A DNA stretch of 7,417 bases from an uncultured bacterium (lineage in GTDB: Bacteria; Cyanobacteriota; Vampirovibrionia; Gastranaerophilales; Gastranaerophilaceae): the NCBI GenBank assembly GCA_947169755.1, contig CAMVQX010000079.1, positions 1-7,417 on the forward strand, given 5' to 3'. Below the pieces are notes generated by a model. That model saw nothing but the letters and a program-made list of their open reading frames with translations. It ran no database searches and was not told the DNA's origin. Every line of letters begins with the position of its first letter. The stretch's first letter is position 1. Of the stretch, positions 5,485 to 7,417 are shown piece after piece. A program made the translations under genes and the position numbers.

Positions 5485-6732
5485 ATGATAGAAGCTACAA
5501 AAAATATAACATTTACACAAGCCAATGTTCAAACTTCGGTGAATAATTCAGCATCGGTTCAGAATATTAATTTGCCTGCTTCTAAACCCGATGAATTTGT
5601 AAAAGAGGAAGATAAAAATAAAAAAGATAAAAAGGGATTGTCTACAAAAGCCAAAGTCGGTATAGGTGCTGGAATTGCGTTGGCAGGAACTATTGCGTTT
5701 TTGATTTATAAAGGCAAATTCTCAGAGGCGAAAAAACTTGCAGAAAATATAGAATTTACACCAGCGAAGACCATTGATGAAGCTATTGCATACGGTAAAA
5801 AACATTTAGGAATTAGATCTTATAGCGGGTTTGAAGAACATGACTTAGAAGCTATCAACTGGGTAAATGAAGGTTTGACGAATGTTAGTAACCGTATGAA
5901 AGGCAAGCTCAGAATGCCGAAACATATAATGTATTGCTCGGATGAATCTTGGGGTAATTCAGTGGCAGGTGTTGTCACAGAAGGTAAATATAAAGGCTAT
6001 TTTGCTATTAACAAAGATTTCTTTGGAAATATTAACAAAGAAGTCGATAAGGTACTTTCAGGTTTGCAGGATAGTGGATATATAAAAGTAGAAAATAATA
6101 AATTAAAATCAAATCAGAAATTTCTAAGTCAAGATATGATAGATGAATTGGAAATCCAATATGAACGTTATCATAGCGGAAATGCTTCATTTAAAGACAA
6201 AATATTACTTTATAATTCACTTGGAAGGTTGAATGATGGTATCAATTCAATAATTAATTCTCCAAAATATTATTTAAAACAAATATTTTCACAATTAAAA
6301 ATTAAAAAGTTAGCTGTGCGTGACTTAACTCTAGAATTTAGTGATGTAGAAAAATTATCAACAGAAGAGCAATTTAAGCTTTTAAGAATGTTTATAAATG
6401 ATTCCAAAAATCCAATAAAATTTAAATTCAATTTAAGTACTTCACCTTTTGGTACTATATATCATGAGATGGGGCATATTCAGGATATGAAGCCGCGGTG
6501 TTTGCCAACAGGAAAATTTAAGACTCCATCTGAATATCCAAAAGAATTGCAAGATTGGTTAAATAATGAAGATTTTATGCAAACAGCCAATAAAGTATCT
6601 GCTTATGCAGCTTCTGGACCGGGAGAATTTATAGCTGAGACGTTTGAAGATATTATTGCAGGACGTAAACTTCCTAAAGAAGTAATTGCGCTTTACAAAA
6701 AACTTGAAGGCCCTGTTGTTCCCGATATGTAA
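5485..6732 (+). CDS. Membrane-anchored putative zinc metallopeptidase (anthrax lethal factor-like zincin)
   Basis: This 415-residue protein has three parts. Residues 1-57 are polar (Asn/Ser/Gln, then Lys/Asp/Glu), with no signal peptide. Residues about 58-75 form one Gly-rich membrane helix, followed by a helical KLAENIEF...DEAIAYGKKHLGI module (79-110). The C-terminal third is a gluzincin-like domain: HEMGH at 327-331 supplies two zinc-binding His and the catalytic Glu, and PGEFIAETF places a third ligand at E381, with E385 four residues on. Y374 lies exactly seven residues before E381. This reproduces the catalytic layout of anthrax lethal factor (HEFGH, Y728, E735 in EFFAEAF) and related ATLF/MuF-type toxins. 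The central region (about 115-320) is unrecognised. AAGGG 5 nt before ATG 5485 supports the start. Proteolysis and the substrate are inferred, not shown. It stops 3 nt from the opposing upp gene. Confidence 0.82.
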   Translation: MIEATKNITFTQANVQTSVNNSASVQNINLPASKPDEFVKEEDKNKKDKKGLSTKAKVGIGAGIALAGTIAFLIYKGKFSEAKKLAENIEFTPAKTIDEAIAYGKKHLGIRSYSGFEEHDLEAINWVNEGLTNVSNRMKGKLRMPKHIMYCSDESWGNSVAGVVTEGKYKGYFAINKDFFGNINKEVDKVLSGLQDSGYIKVENNKLKSNQKFLSQDMIDELEIQYERYHSGNASFKDKILLYNSLGRLNDGINSIINSPKYYLKQIFSQLKIKKLAVRDLTLEFSDVEKLSTEEQFKLLRMFINDSKNPIKFKFNLSTSPFGTIYHEMGHIQDMKPRCLPTGKFKTPSEYPKELQDWLNNEDFMQTANKVSAYAASGPGEFIAETFEDIIAGRKLPKEVIALYKKLEGPVVPDM

Positions 6733-6735
6733 TAA

Positions 6736-7401
6736 TTACAATGTATTGAATATTCTATCGCCGGCATCACCCATGCCTGGTACAATATAACCTTTTTCGT
6801 TCAAATGATCATCTACCGCTGCCGCAATAATTTCTACGTCAGGATAAATTTTATGGATATGTTCTATACCTTGTGGTGCACATATTATACATAAACATTT
6901 GATATTTTTTTGCGGAATTCCTTTGTCTGCATAAAGTTTTATCGCTTCTAAAAGAGAATTGCCTGTTGCAAGCATAGGATCTGTTATGTAAACATAAAAT
7001 TTTTCCGGGTTTGGAGCTTCCATTGGTACTTTGTTATAGTACCAAACAGGTTTTAAGGTCTTTTCATCTCTGTACATTCCGATATGACGAATTGTTGCCT
7101 GAGGCAAAATGTCAATCGCTTCATCCGTAAAAATCAATCCTGCGCGCAAAATCGGAGAGATAATAAGGTTGATATTCGGATCAACTGTTTTCGCCATGAA
7201 AGTTGTCAAAGGTGTTGTTACTTCTCTTTCAACAAGGGGAAGGTTTTTTGCAGCCTCATATAAAAGACATCTTGTTATTTTTCTTGTAGCTATTCTAACC
7301 CCTTGGCTATCAGTATTTTTGTCACGCATTGTACAGAGATTTAGCAGTACAACCGGATTATCTATTACTCTCAAATTATTCATTGATTTTACGTTGTTCA
7401 T
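6736..7401 (-). CDS. upp: Uracil phosphoribosyltransferase
   Basis: The enzyme converts uracil and PRPP to UMP plus pyrophosphate, the cytoplasmic pyrimidine salvage step. Family features appear in order across 221 residues: the N-terminal VIDNPVV start of the fold, the ISPILRAG block (81-88), GMYRDEKTLKP (108-118), the PRPP-binding loop YITDPMLATGNS (138-149), and the C-terminal uracil-binding YIVPGMGDAGDRIF (205-218). E. coli Upp has 208 residues, so this is full length with a few extra N-terminal residues. ATG 7401 is preceded by AAGGAG (7409-7414) at 7 nt; an internal Met7 repeats the MNN sequence but lacks a ribosome binding site. ATGNS replaces the E. coli ATGGS, a common family variant. 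Its promoter lies outside the window. The gene is convergent with the protease gene, and no terminator hairpin separates them. Confidence 0.96.
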   Translation of the reverse strand: MNNVKSMNNLRVIDNPVVLLNLCTMRDKNTDSQGVRIATRKITRCLLYEAAKNLPLVEREVTTPLTTFMAKTVDPNINLIISPILRAGLIFTDEAIDILPQATIRHIGMYRDEKTLKPVWYYNKVPMEAPNPEKFYVYITDPMLATGNSLLEAIKLYADKGIPQKNIKCLCIICAPQGIEHIHKIYPDVEIIAAAVDDHLNEKGYIVPGMGDAGDRIFNTL

Positions 7402-7408
7402 TTGTTTG

Positions 7409-7414
7409 CTCCTT
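7409..7414 (-). promoter_or_regulatory. Ribosome binding site deciding the upp start
   Basis: Minus-strand AAGGAG lies 7 nt before ATG 7401. This picks the first of two in-frame MNN starts (residue 1 rather than residue 7), because the second has only AATCA upstream. The window ends 3 bases beyond it, so nothing can be said about the promoter or an upstream gene. Confidence 0.75.
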
Positions 7415-7417
7415 AAC

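Noticed and set aside
5485..5720. Signal peptide on the protease
   Set aside because: The hydrophobic helix begins about 57 residues from the start after a long polar stretch and lacks a convincing cleavage site, so an anchor is more likely.
5485..6732. Phage origin for the protease because MuF-type zincins occur in phages
   Set aside because: No portal, capsid, integrase or other phage gene is near, and both neighbours are ordinary chromosomal genes.
6757..6785. Hairpin near the end of upp as a terminator for the protease gene
   Set aside because: The 5-bp stem is made by conserved PGMGDAG codons and is not followed by a T-run.

Overview
The window is AT-rich chromosomal DNA (about one third G+C by eye) from a bacterium that uses AGGAG-type ribosome binding sites and standard genetic code. 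My best guess is a gut-type non-photosynthetic relative of cyanobacteria (Melainabacteria/Vampirovibrionia, order Gastranaerophilales). The reasons are the low G+C, a VKOR-DsbA fusion oxidase, a GspE-N/MshEN-like protein, exported TPR proteins with Asn/Met-rich tails, and the polar-tail-plus-membrane-helix N-terminus of the putative protease, which resembles proteins I recall from that group. This is inference from gene content; no rRNA or universal marker is present.

Layout from left to right. (1) A 68-residue winged-helix protein (DUF2582-like) is alone on the plus strand with its own promoter-like sequence and a strong ribosome binding site. It ends at a hairpin that also serves the opposing genes. 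(2) A leftward run follows, read right to left: a VKOR-DsbA disulfide oxidase, the queuosine enzyme QueH (17-nt overlap), a 73-nt gap, an exported TPR protein, and a cytoplasmic TPR protein (14-nt overlap). (3) A short divergent control region holds two perfect inverted repeats and promoter-like hexamers for both directions. (4) A rightward pair comes next: a protein with GspE-N/MshEN-like repeats and a coiled coil, then a Rhizobium etli AV-type L-asparaginase (8-nt overlap). (5) After an A/T-only spacer there is a 415-residue, membrane-anchored putative zinc metallopeptidase. Its HExxH...Y...E layout matches the catalytic domain of anthrax lethal factor. (6) Uracil phosphoribosyltransferase (upp) runs leftward and ends 3 nt from the stop of the protease gene.

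Most of this is housekeeping: disulfide formation, tRNA modification, pyrimidine salvage and asparagine/ammonia metabolism. The exported TPR protein has a possible cysteine pair and lies downstream of the disulfide oxidase, so it could be a client, but that is a guess. The items most worth a second look are the lethal-factor-like zincin and its N-terminal module, the divergent control region (which argues for a TTG start at 3766), and the question of which electron acceptor the VKOR uses. No mobile element, CRISPR array, tRNA or rRNA was seen, and no intergenic gap exceeds 300 bases.
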